Assembly: GCF_000956405.1 (NCBI RefSeq)
Contig: NZ_JYIV01000030.1
Span: 62,001-126,000 of the forward strand
Reading direction: 5' to 3'
Source: Microbacterium oxydans
Lineage (GTDB): Bacteria; Actinomycetota; Actinomycetes; Actinomycetales; Microbacteriaceae
DNA length: 64,000 bases
Part shown: positions 17,068 through 25,426 of the stretch, in pieces
How the letters are laid out: every line of letters starts with the position of its first letter
How positions within the stretch are numbered: the stretch's first letter is position 1
The notes under the pieces: generated by a model
Told to the model about the DNA's origin: nothing
The model's database searches: none
The model's input: only the letters and a program-made list of their open reading frames with translations
Made by a program: the position numbers and the translations under genes

Positions 17068-18047
17068 GTGCGCAGAGAGACCCGGATGCGGAGAAGGTGC
17101 GGCGGTCGGCTCGGGTCGTCGCGGTCTGGGTGGGCGTCTCGTCCGGGGTGATCGTCCTCGCAGGTGTGCTGATTCTTCTCGCGGTGGTGCTGTCGTCGTC
17201 GCGCCGTGAGGGCGAGAGGCATGAGGGCGGCTGGTTCCCGGGTGCGGGCGGCGACGACTTCGTCGTCGACATCAGTGTTCTCGTGCCCGTCGTGGTCCTG
17301 CTCGGTGCGGTAGGGGTGCTGTTGCTGGCCGTGGTTGCGAGTATCGCCGCGCGGCGAGCAGCACTCCCGCTGAGAGACGCTCTGCGGCGGCAACGACAGT
17401 TCGTCGCGGACGCGAGTCATGAGCTCCGCACGCCGCTGACGGCTCTCACGAGCCGTATCCAGATCCTGCAGCGCCGTCTGGACCGCGGAGAGGACGTGAC
17501 CGCGACGGCGCGCGAGCTGCGAGGAGACGCGGATCGCATGCGCGACGTCCTCTCCGACATGCTCCTCGCCGCAGAAGGACAGTCGTTCGCCGGAGAATCA
17601 GCAGTCCTCGCCGACGCCGCCCGCGACGCCACAGCCGCGATCCGCTCCCTGGCGGACGAAGCGGACGTGAGGATCGACGTCGACGTCGTGGGCGCTGTCG
17701 TGCCGGTGCCGCCGGTGACCCTCGTGCGGGCCCTGGTCGCACTCCTGGATAACGCGGTCGCGCACTCACCGGCAGGCGGCTCGGTCGAGCTCTCAGCACG
17801 GCGGTCGGCGAGCGGGGTGCAGGTCCGTGTGACGGATCACGGGGTGGGGATCTCCGGTATCGACCCTGCTCAGGTGTTCGAGAGGTTCGCTCGCACTCCC
17901 GACAGCGGCCGTGGGCGCGGTTTCGGGATCGGGCTCTCTCTGGTACGGGACGTCGCACAGCGCGCCGGCGGCAGCATCGTCGTCGAATCGACGTCCCCGG
18001 CCGGGACAGTGTTCCTGCTCACGCTGCCCACGACGACAACGAGGTGA
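17064..18047 (+). CDS. Sensor histidine kinase of the flavin-redox island
   Basis: A 327-residue HisKA kinase. Two membrane helices (about residues 19-43 and 70-95) enclose a very short extracytoplasmic loop of about 25 residues (HEGGWFPGAGGDDF), too small for a ligand-binding domain. The phosphorylation box is DASHELRTPLTAL with H119. The ATPase part has LLDNAVAHSP, DHGVGISG and GRGFGIGLSLV. Intramembrane sensing or a partner protein is likely. The last 29 bases overlap the 3' end of the convergent apbE gene. It forms a pair with the upstream regulator. Confidence 0.92.
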   Translation: MSAQRDPDAEKVRRSARVVAVWVGVSSGVIVLAGVLILLAVVLSSSRREGERHEGGWFPGAGGDDFVVDISVLVPVVVLLGAVGVLLLAVVASIAARRAALPLRDALRRQRQFVADASHELRTPLTALTSRIQILQRRLDRGEDVTATARELRGDADRMRDVLSDMLLAAEGQSFAGESAVLADAARDATAAIRSLADEADVRIDVDVVGAVVPVPPVTLVRALVALLDNAVAHSPAGGSVELSARRSASGVQVRVTDHGVGISGIDPAQVFERFARTPDSGRGRGFGIGLSLVRDVAQRAGGSIVVESTSPAGTVFLLTLPTTTTR

Positions 18048-18816
18048 CCTCGACGGGTGTCGACCCGATCCACCGCGCTATCGCTCCGTTATCCGTGACG
18101 AGCATCCCGGTACTCGTGCGGGAGGCGGCGATCCAGGTGGTATCGGAGGGGCCTGCGGCGACGGCGGCTGTCGCCCAGACATCTGCGTGAGCGAGACTGT
18201 CGGCGACGACGGTGACAGAGGCGATGCCGTGCGTGCGGTGACCGGTGCGCGGATCGATGATGTGGCTGCCACGTTCTGCCGGACCGGACGTGGCCACCGC
18301 GCCATTCGTCACCTGCATCGTCGCGAGAACGCTTCCGGGGCGGCGGGGGTCTGCGATGCCCACGTCCCAGACCCAGTCCGAGTCCTGTGCGGTGAACAGT
18401 TGAAGGTCCCCTCCGGCGTTGATGCCGATCGCTCGAGCTGATGCGAGAAGTGGGGCGAGGTGTCGTCTGCTCGCGTGCTCTACCGCCCATCCTTTGACGT
18501 ACCCGGTGGGGTCGAACCCGCCCCGCCACGATGCGGCGAAGAGCCCGCCGGTCGCGTGTTCGTAGTCGGCGCACGCGGCAGCGACCTCTGCCACGCGCGG
18601 GTCGGCATCCCGGATGCGGAGGTCACCGGCCCGGATGCGGCTGATATCGGAGTCGGCCCGGTAGGGCGAGAACACGCGGTCGATGTCGCGGAGCTCCTCG
18701 ACGCACGCCCGCACTGCATCCCGGACCGCAGGGTCGTCACGCGGGTCGACGATGTGGATGCTGATCGCGGTGCCCATGGTGTGCTCGACGTGCACGTGGA
18801 TGTCTGGAGTAGTCAT
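18019..18816 (-). CDS. apbE: FAD:protein FMN transferase (ApbE family)
   Basis: A 265-residue ApbE-family flavinyltransferase, which attaches FMN covalently to a threonine of target proteins using FAD. Family blocks are visible: MGTAISIHI near the N-terminus, FDPTGYVKGWAVEHA, INAGGDLQLF, and ATSGPAERGSHIIDPRTG. It is shorter than many members (300-350) and has no signal peptide or lipobox, although most ApbE proteins act outside the membrane. The ATG overlaps the stop of the FMN-binding protein (ATGA), which is its obvious substrate. The 3' end overlaps the convergent kinase gene. Confidence 0.93.
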   Translation of the reverse strand: MTTPDIHVHVEHTMGTAISIHIVDPRDDPAVRDAVRACVEELRDIDRVFSPYRADSDISRIRAGDLRIRDADPRVAEVAAACADYEHATGGLFAASWRGGFDPTGYVKGWAVEHASRRHLAPLLASARAIGINAGGDLQLFTAQDSDWVWDVGIADPRRPGSVLATMQVTNGAVATSGPAERGSHIIDPRTGHRTHGIASVTVVADSLAHADVWATAAVAAGPSDTTWIAASRTSTGMLVTDNGAIARWIGSTPVEVTSLSSWAA

Positions 18817-19268
18817 TGTTGTGCCTGATCGATAGCGCTCTGCAGCGAGCTCGCATACCCGTCGCTGGTATAGGTGGCGCCGGACACCATCTGGATGTGT
18901 GCGCTCTGACCCTGGACCGTCTCGGAGACCAGCAGCGGGATCGCGTGCGCGTTGATCTGTTGGTCTCGACCGTTGCTGTCGGGGTACTGGAGCGCTTGCG
19001 CGTCGGTGATCTTCCCTCCCCTCACGGTGATCTGCACCTGGATGGGCCCGTAGCGCGTCTGGGTGGTGTCGCCGGTGAATGTCCCGTCCGTGAGCCCGGT
19101 CGTGGTCCCGGCCGTGGTGGTCGATGCGGACCCGCTGGTGCTCTGGGTGGTGCTGCTGGCGGGGCCGGCGATGTCGGAGGGGGGAACTGCGTCGAGGGAA
19201 GTGCGGTAGCTGAGCAGGAGGACGATCCCGCTCAGGGTCGCGAGGAGTGCGTAGATGATCTTCTTCAT
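18813..19268 (-). CDS. FMN-binding domain protein, membrane-anchored
   Basis: A 151-residue protein. It has an N-terminal membrane anchor or signal (residues 2-20), a Ser/Thr/Gly-rich linker (about 38-62), and an FMN_bind domain (about 65-150). The flavinylation motif is VSGATYTSDGY, with T132 the expected FMN-linked residue. Such domains shuttle electrons outside the membrane in NqrC/RnfG-like and flavin-based transfer systems. It lies between the membrane reductase and ApbE in one operon, which gives reductase, carrier and modifying enzyme together. The ATG has GGGAG about eight bases upstream. Confidence 0.92.
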   Translation of the reverse strand: MKKIIYALLATLSGIVLLLSYRTSLDAVPPSDIAGPASSTTQSTSGSASTTTAGTTTGLTDGTFTGDTTQTRYGPIQVQITVRGGKITDAQALQYPDSNGRDQQINAHAIPLLVSETVQGQSAHIQMVSGATYTSDGYASSLQSAIDQAQQ

Positions 19269-19287
19269 GGCGATGCTCCCTCGATAC

Positions 19288-20697
19288 TCAGGGGGTGAAC
19301 GATTCGGAGTGGATGCGGTCGGCGGTGAAGCCGGCGCCGCGGAGGTCTTCTCGCAGAGCGCGCATCCACCCGTCGGGGCCGCACAGGTACACGTCGTACT
19401 CGTCCGGGTCAGGGGCGATGTAGCGCAGCAGATCGGGGCCATTCCAGGCGGTGTGGGTGGCCGGAAGCCACGGAGAGTTCCCGCCGGCGCGAGGGCCGGC
19501 GAGCGGGAAGTGACGCACCCCGCGCTCACGGATCAGCGACGAGATCGGCTCCCGCAGCAGGGCGTCAGAGTCCGCAGTGTCCCGGACGACCAGGGCCGCG
19601 TCACCTGGCTCGTATCGCTCCGCCTCGAGGAGCGATACAAGCGGGGCCACTCCGGCTCCCGCACCGACCATCAGGAGCTTCCGGCCCGTGCGGCGATCTC
19701 CAGTCATCTCCCCGAACGGTCCCTCCACCAACACGCGGGTGCCCGGACGCAGCGACGCGAGTCGAGTCGTGCCGTCGCCGACGAGGCGTGCCGTGAGCGC
19801 GTAGGTGTCTCCGGGGGCGGCTGAGAGGGAGAACGGGTGCCCTCGCATCCATCCCGGCCCGTCCAGGAACCGCCAGACGAAGAACTGGCCCGCTCGTGCC
19901 TTCAGCGCACCGAGGTCCCGACCGGACACGCGCACGGTGACTCCGGCTGCACCGTCGAGTGCGACGGTGTCGACGCGGAGAGCGTGCCGTTGCGAGCGGA
20001 CAAGCGGCGCGACAACGCGGAACGAGATGACGGCAGCCGCTGCGGCAACCCACAGTGACCACCAGTAGATCGTGGCCAGCGTCGACGAGAGGAAGTCAGC
20101 TCCCGTCCACAACTGGTGCGGCAGTGCCAGGAAGACGCCGAGGTACGCGTACAGGTGCAGAAGATGCCACGACTCGTAACGCAGGCGGCGGCGGGCGCGG
20201 CGGATCGAGGTGACCACGACCATCACGAGCAGCCCGGTTCCCGCGGTCGCCAGTAGCATCCCCGGGTAATCCCACACGAAACTCCACAACTGATCCCACA
20301 GGCCCACACCTGTCGCCGCGGCATATCCGACGACCAGCAGCAGGATGTGCAGACCCATCAACCAGAACGACCAGAAGCCGACCTGTCGATGAAGCCGCGT
20401 GATTCCCTCACGACCGAACCCCCGCTCGAACAGCGGAACCTTCGCCATCAACAACACCTGATAGAGCAGCAGGTTCGCCGCGACGAGCCCGGAGAGCCTT
20501 CCCAGAGTGGTCACGCTCTCCGCAGAGAAACCGAGTACAGCGGTCACCCCGCCCCCGGCCACCCACAGGGCGACGACGAACACGCTCGTCACCCAGATCA
20601 CTACAAGCGCGGCGACCCGCCACCACGAGGTGGCGACTCGGGGCTTCGATACACGCACGGTCGGCGTGGGTGTTGAGGCGGTGCGGAGGGTGCTCAT
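19288..20697 (-). CDS. Ferric-reductase-like flavocytochrome b with FAD/NAD domain
   Basis: A 469-residue protein. The N-terminal half has six predicted helices of the ferric-reductase/NOX type with candidate haem ligands H103, H117, H178 or H181, and H194. The C-terminal half is a ferredoxin-reductase module with the FAD motif HPFSLSAAP, a VEGPFGEMTG loop, the NAD(P) loop LLMVGAGAGVAPL and a final CGPDGWM. It would take electrons from cytoplasmic NAD(P)H through FAD and two haems to the outside, probably to the FMN-binding protein 19 bases downstream. The terminal acceptor (Fe(III), a quinone or an extracellular compound) is unknown. The start has only a weak ribosome site. Confidence 0.92.
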   Translation of the reverse strand: MSTLRTASTPTPTVRVSKPRVATSWWRVAALVVIWVTSVFVVALWVAGGGVTAVLGFSAESVTTLGRLSGLVAANLLLYQVLLMAKVPLFERGFGREGITRLHRQVGFWSFWLMGLHILLLVVGYAAATGVGLWDQLWSFVWDYPGMLLATAGTGLLVMVVVTSIRRARRRLRYESWHLLHLYAYLGVFLALPHQLWTGADFLSSTLATIYWWSLWVAAAAAVISFRVVAPLVRSQRHALRVDTVALDGAAGVTVRVSGRDLGALKARAGQFFVWRFLDGPGWMRGHPFSLSAAPGDTYALTARLVGDGTTRLASLRPGTRVLVEGPFGEMTGDRRTGRKLLMVGAGAGVAPLVSLLEAERYEPGDAALVVRDTADSDALLREPISSLIRERGVRHFPLAGPRAGGNSPWLPATHTAWNGPDLLRYIAPDPDEYDVYLCGPDGWMRALREDLRGAGFTADRIHSESFTP

Positions 20698-20718
20698 GAC
20701 GCCATCGTCCCCACGGCC

Positions 20719-20736
20719 CTCTGAGGGAGCTCTAAG
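20719..20736. promoter_or_regulatory. Direct repeat upstream of the flavocytochrome operon, candidate response-regulator site
   Basis: CTCTGAG and CTCTAAG start exactly 11 bases apart (20719 and 20730), 22 bases upstream of the flavocytochrome start. One-turn-spaced direct heptamers are typical of OmpR-family binding sites. The related CTCTGAG is also present in front of the COG4705 gene (12362). Assignment to a particular regulator is inference. Confidence 0.45.
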
Positions 20737-20770
20737 ACAACAAGGCGCACGCCGTTGTCATAGGTGATTC

Positions 20771-21043
20771 TCAGGCGTTGCCGGTCGTTCGGAGAAGCGA
20801 ACCGAGTGCGAACGTCGCGGAGAGAGCGAGCGCGCCGCCGACCACGACCCGTTCCGTTGGCCGGGCCGCAGGGTTCCCACCGGTCTTGGCACTCACGAAC
20901 CCCGTCAGCGCCAGCGCGAGTACGACGACGATGAACGTGATCGGGACGCGCAGGTCGACGGGCGGCAGCAAGATCGTGAGCAGCGGGAGCACCCCGCCAA
21001 TAGTGAAAGCATGGGCTGACGCTCCAGCCGCAGCCAGGGGCTC
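20771..21043 (-). pseudogene. VIT/CCC1-type iron/manganese transporter, 5'-truncated remnant
   Basis: About 90 codons match the C-terminal end of the VIT1/CCC1 family: EPLAAAGASAHAFTIGG, PLLTILLP, a helix VPITFIVVVLALALTGFVSAK, then RVVVGGALALSATFALG. A full member is about 230-240 residues. Upstream of the conserved part the frame turns into unrelated Arg/Pro-rich sequence and then meets the hairpin at 21089. No start codon with a ribosome site is present. It is the second iron-transport remnant bordering this region, at the opposite end from the FetB remnant. Confidence 0.75.
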
Positions 21044-21088
21044 ACCACGCGGTCTTCTGGACGGAGGACGGCGACACCAGAGGGACAG

Positions 21089-21120
21089 AAGGGGGACCGT
21101 CCACCTGGACGGTCCCCCTT
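21089..21120. terminator. Hairpin terminator downstream of tRNA-Arg
   Basis: A perfect 14-bp stem, AAGGGGGACCGTCC with GGACGGTCCCCCTT, around the loop ACCT. It lies 17 bases beyond the 3' end of the minus-strand tRNA gene. It can form on both strands; on the minus strand it would terminate the tRNA transcript. Confidence 0.8.
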
Positions 21121-21137
21121 CTCATATGCGTTGTGTG

Positions 21138-21210
21138 TGCCCCCGACAGGAGTCGAACCTGCGACCTACGGTACCGGAAACCGGCGCTCTATCCACTGAG
21201 CTACGGAGGC
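21138..21210 (-). tRNA. tRNA-Arg (anticodon CCG)
   Basis: The minus strand folds as a 73-base tRNA. The acceptor GCCTCCG pairs with CGGGGGC (one T-G wobble). The D arm is GCTC...GAGC, the anticodon loop TTCCGGT reads CCG (Arg, codon CGG), and the T arm GCAGG-TTCGACT-CCTGT is standard. The discriminator is A and CCA is not encoded. The first anticodon-stem pair is a mismatch. It borders the island that contains the two iron-transporter remnants, and tRNA genes are common integration sites. Confidence 0.95.
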
Positions 21211-21226
21211 GTACCGATCGACAATA

Positions 21227-22042
21227 TCACTCGTTGGGGGTGGTCTCCGACCCACCGGCCTCCGTCATGGGCGCGGCGCGCAGTCCGTCGAGGGCGGCGG
21301 CCAGCTTCTCGGCGAGATACCGGTGCCCATTCGTCGATGGGTGCTTGCGGCCGACCTCCACGTCGATCACGTCGAGATAGTTCTGTGCGGTGATCCAGTC
21401 CTGGGCGATGGGGGAGATGTACCACCAGCCGCGCGCTGCGGCGAGCTCTGCGAGGTCGGTATCGATGCGGGCTGTGGTCGCGCCGACGGGAAGCTCGTGC
21501 GGGGCCGGGCCGAGCACCACGATCGTGGCCTTCGGGTAGAGGGCGGCCATCGCGTCCCACGCGGCGTTCACGGCCTCGCGGTATCCGGCGGCACCCTGGG
21601 CACGGTCGTTGATCGAGCCCTGCATGATCACGAGGTCCGGCGACAGCGACGGGTCGAGCGCGGCGATGCGCTCCCCGAACGTCGGGCCGTCGATTCCGGG
21701 CTTGAGGTAGCCGCTCCCGCGCACACCGTCCACGATGGTTCGGCCTCCGAGGAGGTCGGCGAGGAGATAGGCGTAGCCCTGCGTGGGGAGGGTCGCCGCC
21801 GAACCGTACGTCCAGGAGTCGCCGAACACCAGCACGGTGGGACTCTCCGGCAGCACGAGGGGTGCCGGGGCGGTGACCGCCGATGCGTCCTGTCCGCCTG
21901 CTGCGGCCGCACTGACCGGGGCGGTGAGAGGCGCCGGAACCCAGGGTCGCCACACGCCCAGGACCACGGCCGCGACCGTCACGATCAGAGCGGCGGCGAT
22001 GGCGGCGACGCCCCGGCGGCGGCGGGCGGCGGCTGGCTTCAT
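21227..22042 (-). CDS. SGNH/GDSL-type hydrolase, exported
   Basis: A 271-residue protein. It has an N-terminal positively charged stretch (AAARRRR), a membrane helix at about residues 11-30 and an Ala/Pro-rich linker. The SGNH hydrolase domain has the catalytic serine in FGDSW (S76), the block GSIND, and the C-terminal HPSTNGH block. Enzymes of this fold remove acyl or acetyl groups from lipids or cell-wall sugars; the substrate is unknown. The ATG at 22042 lacks a clear ribosome site, and a GTG six codons upstream is possible. The stop lies 17 bases from tRNA-Arg. Confidence 0.82.
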   Translation of the reverse strand: MKPAAARRRRGVAAIAAALIVTVAAVVLGVWRPWVPAPLTAPVSAAAAGGQDASAVTAPAPLVLPESPTVLVFGDSWTYGSAATLPTQGYAYLLADLLGGRTIVDGVRGSGYLKPGIDGPTFGERIAALDPSLSPDLVIMQGSINDRAQGAAGYREAVNAAWDAMAALYPKATIVVLGPAPHELPVGATTARIDTDLAELAAARGWWYISPIAQDWITAQNYLDVIDVEVGRKHPSTNGHRYLAEKLAAALDGLRAAPMTEAGGSETTPNE

Positions 22043-22134
22043 GTGATGAGAGTAGATCACAGGAGTGCGAACGCGAATTCCTCCCCGTGCGTGCCGTCGG
22101 GCGTCCGCGTCCGGCCCCGTAAACTGAGGGGGCT

Positions 22135-23799
22135 ATGAACCCCGAAACCCTCGCCGCAGCCCTCCTCGCCGTCCTCGCCCCCATCGCCGAGGAACGACGT
22201 CCCGGCGAGCCGCTGGAGCTCTCCGCATCCGACATCGTGCTCGAGCGCCCCCGCAACCGCGATCACGGCGACTGGTCGTCGAACATCGCCATGCGCCTGG
22301 CGAAGCCGCTCGGCACGAACCCGCGTGAGCTGGCCCAGCAGATCGCCGAAGGCCTCGCCTCCGTGGACGGCATCGCGAGCGCTGAGGTCGCCGGCCCCGG
22401 ATTCATCAACATCCGCCTCGACGCGGCAGCCGCCGGTGCGCTGGCCAAGGTCATCGTCGATGCGGGGGCCGCGTACGGATCCAATGACTCGCAGGTGGGC
22501 CAGAGCATCAACATCGAGTTCGTGAGTGCGAACCCCACCGGTCCTCTCCACATCGGCCACACGCGCTGGGCTGCTCTCGGCGATGCGATCGCCCGGGTGC
22601 TCGCCGCGTCGGGCGCCACCGTCGCCAGGGAGTACTACATCAACGACGCGGGCGCGCAGATGGACCGCTTCGCGAGCTCCGTCCTCGCCGCGGCGAAAGG
22701 TGAGCCGACCCCGGAGGGCGGCTACGCGGGAAGCTACATCGGCGACCTCGCCGCGCGTGTGCTCGCTGCGCGTCCCGACCTGCTCGAACTGCCGGCCGAC
22801 GAACAGCTCGACGTCGCACGCGAGCTCGCCTACGAGTACCAGCTCGAAGAGCAGAAGCAGTCCCTGTCGAAGTTCAATGTCGACTTCGACGTCTGGTTCT
22901 CCGAGCGCACCCTGCACGCCAAGAACGATCAGGGTGTGAGTCTGGTCGACCAGGCCGTCGATCGCCTGCGCGAGCAGGGGCATGTCTTCGACCAGGAGGG
23001 CGCCGTCTGGGTGCGCACCACCGACTTCGGCGACGACAAGGACCGCGTGATCCGTCGCTCGAACGGCGAGTACACCTACTTCGCCGCCGACGCCGCCTAC
23101 TACCTCAACAAGGGCGACCGCGGCTTCCAGGACAAGATCTACCTGCTCGGCGCGGACCACCACGGCTACGTGCACCGCCTCAAGGCGATCGCTGGCGCCG
23201 CGGGCGAGGACCCCGAGAAGAACGTCGAGGTGCTCATCGGACAGCTCGTCTCGATCGGCGGGGCCCGTCTGAGCAAGCGTGCGGGCAACATCATCGAGAT
23301 GGACGACCTGCGTGAGTGGCTGGGCACCGACGCGCTGCGCTACTCCCTGGAGCGCTCGCCCGCGGACTCGCCGCTCGCGCTCGACCCCGAGCTGTTGCAG
23401 AAGCGCACGAACGACAACCCCGTGTTCTACGTGCAGTACGCGCATGCCCGCACCTTCAACGTGGCCCGCAACGCCGCCGCGTCGGGCGTCGCCCGCTCGG
23501 AGTTCGCGCCCGAAACTCTCACGCACGAGACCGAGAGCGCGCTGCTCGGCGCGCTGCAGGAGTTCCCGCGCATCGTAGCCTTCGCTGCCGAGGTGCGCGA
23601 GCCGCATCGTGTCGCCCGCTACCTCGAGGAACTCGCCGGCCTGTACCACCGCTGGTACGACAACTGCCGCGTGATCCCGCTGAGCGACGATCCCATCGAG
23701 AGCGTGCATCGCACCCGTCTGTGGCTCAATGACGCCACCGGACAGGTTCTGCGCAACGGGCTCGACCTGCTCGGAGTCTCGGCACCGGAGCGCATGTAG
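22135..23799 (+). CDS. argS: Arginyl-tRNA synthetase
   Basis: A 554-residue class I synthetase that charges tRNA-Arg. The HIGH motif is HIGH at 139-142 ([13 protein letters not shown]), and the KMSKS-like loop is RLSKRAGN. The N-terminal Add-1 domain and C-terminal anticodon-binding DALR domain (ending PERM) are in place, and the length is normal. GAGGGGG lies 4 bases before the ATG, and TAAACT at 22120-22125 is a likely -10, so the leader would be only a few bases. It is divergent from the SGNH hydrolase. A tRNA-Arg gene lies 0.9 kb away. Confidence 0.97.
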   Translation: MNPETLAAALLAVLAPIAEERRPGEPLELSASDIVLERPRNRDHGDWSSNIAMRLAKPLGTNPRELAQQIAEGLASVDGIASAEVAGPGFINIRLDAAAAGALAKVIVDAGAAYGSNDSQVGQSINIEFVSANPTGPLHIGHTRWAALGDAIARVLAASGATVAREYYINDAGAQMDRFASSVLAAAKGEPTPEGGYAGSYIGDLAARVLAARPDLLELPADEQLDVARELAYEYQLEEQKQSLSKFNVDFDVWFSERTLHAKNDQGVSLVDQAVDRLREQGHVFDQEGAVWVRTTDFGDDKDRVIRRSNGEYTYFAADAAYYLNKGDRGFQDKIYLLGADHHGYVHRLKAIAGAAGEDPEKNVEVLIGQLVSIGGARLSKRAGNIIEMDDLREWLGTDALRYSLERSPADSPLALDPELLQKRTNDNPVFYVQYAHARTFNVARNAAASGVARSEFAPETLTHETESALLGALQEFPRIVAFAAEVREPHRVARYLEELAGLYHRWYDNCRVIPLSDDPIESVHRTRLWLNDATGQVLRNGLDLLGVSAPERM

Positions 23800-23810
23800 T
23801 GCACGCAGGC

Positions 23811-24659
23811 ATGAGCGACGACAACCACACCCTGCCCTACCCGGACGCGGGGGCGGAGCACCCGACACTCGTGATCCCGGGCTCCACGACAGATCAGGGT
23901 GCAGACGCCACTCCGCGCAAGCGGCCACGGTGGCCGTGGGTGCTGCTCGTCGTTGTCGTCGTCCTCGCGCTGCTGGTCGTGGCGGCGGAGCTCATCGCGC
24001 GCGCCGTGCTGCCGGGCGTCGTGCGCTCGATCGTGGTGGAGCAGCTCGACCTCCCCGCCGACCAGCAGCTCGATGTGGAGACACAGGGGCTCCTGTTGCC
24101 GCAGCTGATCGGCGGCACCCTCGACACCCTGCGCCTCTCCACGGACTCCGTCACCCTCGAGGGGATCACGGGCGCGGCCGATGTCACGGCCACGGGGGTC
24201 CCGCTCCGAGGCGGGGACCTCGGCGGCGCCTCCGGCACCATCCGCATCGGTCAGGAGCAGTTCACCGCCCTCCTGGCTGACACCGATCTGCCCGTCGACT
24301 CGGTGGAGTTCGCGGCGCCGAATGCCACCGTGAGCGGTTCGATCAGCGTGCTCGGGGGCGCCGTGCCGCTCTCGGTCACCCTCACACCCGGAGCCGTCGA
24401 CGGCGATCTCGAGCTCACGCCGGTCGCCGCCAGCATCGGCGGACTCGACATCGACCTCGACAGAGTCGCTTCCACTCTCGGCTCCCTCGGGGAGGGGCTC
24501 ACGCAACCTCAGCGGGTGTGCATAGCGGATCAGCTGCCGGCAGGACTCACGCTCACAGGACTAGAGATCGTCGACGATGCCGCCGTGATCGACATCGACG
24601 TGAACGGCGCGATCGTCACAGACAAGGCGCTCCAGGAGAAGGGCGCCTGCCCGCGCTGA
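23811..24659 (+). CDS. DUF2993 (LmeA-like) membrane-anchored protein
   Basis: A 282-residue protein. It has an acidic cytoplasmic N-terminus (about 40 residues), one membrane helix (about residues 43-66, VLLVVVVVLALLVV) and an extracytoplasmic DUF2993 domain. This family includes mycobacterial LmeA, a phospholipid-binding protein involved in mannan elongation; the role here is inferred only from the family. The start is either ATG 23811 or GTG 23799. The latter overlaps the argS stop (TAGTG) and would add four residues. It is probably co-transcribed with argS. The last cysteine pair (C247 region and the CPR end) may form a disulfide. Confidence 0.78.
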   Translation: MSDDNHTLPYPDAGAEHPTLVIPGSTTDQGADATPRKRPRWPWVLLVVVVVLALLVVAAELIARAVLPGVVRSIVVEQLDLPADQQLDVETQGLLLPQLIGGTLDTLRLSTDSVTLEGITGAADVTATGVPLRGGDLGGASGTIRIGQEQFTALLADTDLPVDSVEFAAPNATVSGSISVLGGAVPLSVTLTPGAVDGDLELTPVAASIGGLDIDLDRVASTLGSLGEGLTQPQRVCIADQLPAGLTLTGLEIVDDAAVIDIDVNGAIVTDKALQEKGACPR

Positions 24660-24677
24660 CGCACGGCCGCCCGCGAG

Positions 24678-25424
24678 CTACGCCGAGCCGCGGTCGTCGA
24701 GCGTCGCCTCGATGTGCCGGGCGAGCCAGGCAGGCCGCTGCAGCGGGATGCCGTGCCCGCAATCATCGATGACCTCCCGCGTGCTGTGCGGCAGGGAGTC
24801 GTGGAGCAGCACGGCCGAGCGCTTCATGATCGACTTCTCCTTCTCGCCGACGAGGATCGACGCAGCTCCGGGATAAGTCCGCCAGCCGGCGGGAGGCGTG
24901 AAACGGAGATTCTCCTCGACCGACCGCAGGAGAGTCTCGCGCGAGATGCCCGCGGACGTGCGCACATAGTCCGCCACGAGCTCGTCCGGAATGAACAGCT
25001 GCCGTGCCTGCACCCGCGCGAACCGCTCATTCCTCGCCAGGCTCGCCGTCGCTCCGAGGAGAGCGAGAGTGGGGCGCGTCATCCGCATCGGCACGGTTTG
25101 CGCGCTGATGACGATGACGTTCCGCACCATTTCGGGAAACCCCGAGGCGAGCTGCACGGTGAGCTGCGCGCCGAGGGAGAAGCCGACCACGGTCACCGGT
25201 CGCCCGACCTCCTGCAGCACTTCGGCGAGTGCGTCGACCGTGGATGCGTGGGAACTGTATGCGTCGTCCGAGCTGCGTCCGTGGCCGGGGAGATCCGGGA
25301 CGATCGCTCGCACGCCGTCGACGAGGTGGGTACGGAGGGGCTCCCACATCCACCCGGCGACGCCTCCGCCGTGCAGGAGGAGCAGCGGAGGGTCGACCGG
25401 ATCGCCGGAGGTCTCGACATGCAT
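24678..25424 (-). CDS. Alpha/beta hydrolase
   Basis: A 248-residue alpha/beta hydrolase. The oxyanion segment is LLLLHGGGVAG, the nucleophile elbow is GFSLGA, and the catalytic His is in DDCGHGIP near the C-terminus. The substrate is not predictable. It starts 2 bases after the stop of the TetR gene, with GAGAGGAA before the ATG, and is the last gene of a three-gene operon: hydrolase, TetR, hydrolase. It is convergent with the DUF2993 gene (18-base gap). Confidence 0.88.
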   Translation of the reverse strand: MHVETSGDPVDPPLLLLHGGGVAGWMWEPLRTHLVDGVRAIVPDLPGHGRSSDDAYSSHASTVDALAEVLQEVGRPVTVVGFSLGAQLTVQLASGFPEMVRNVIVISAQTVPMRMTRPTLALLGATASLARNERFARVQARQLFIPDELVADYVRTSAGISRETLLRSVEENLRFTPPAGWRTYPGAASILVGEKEKSIMKRSAVLLHDSLPHSTREVIDDCGHGIPLQRPAWLARHIEATLDDRGSA

Positions 25425-25426
25425 GA

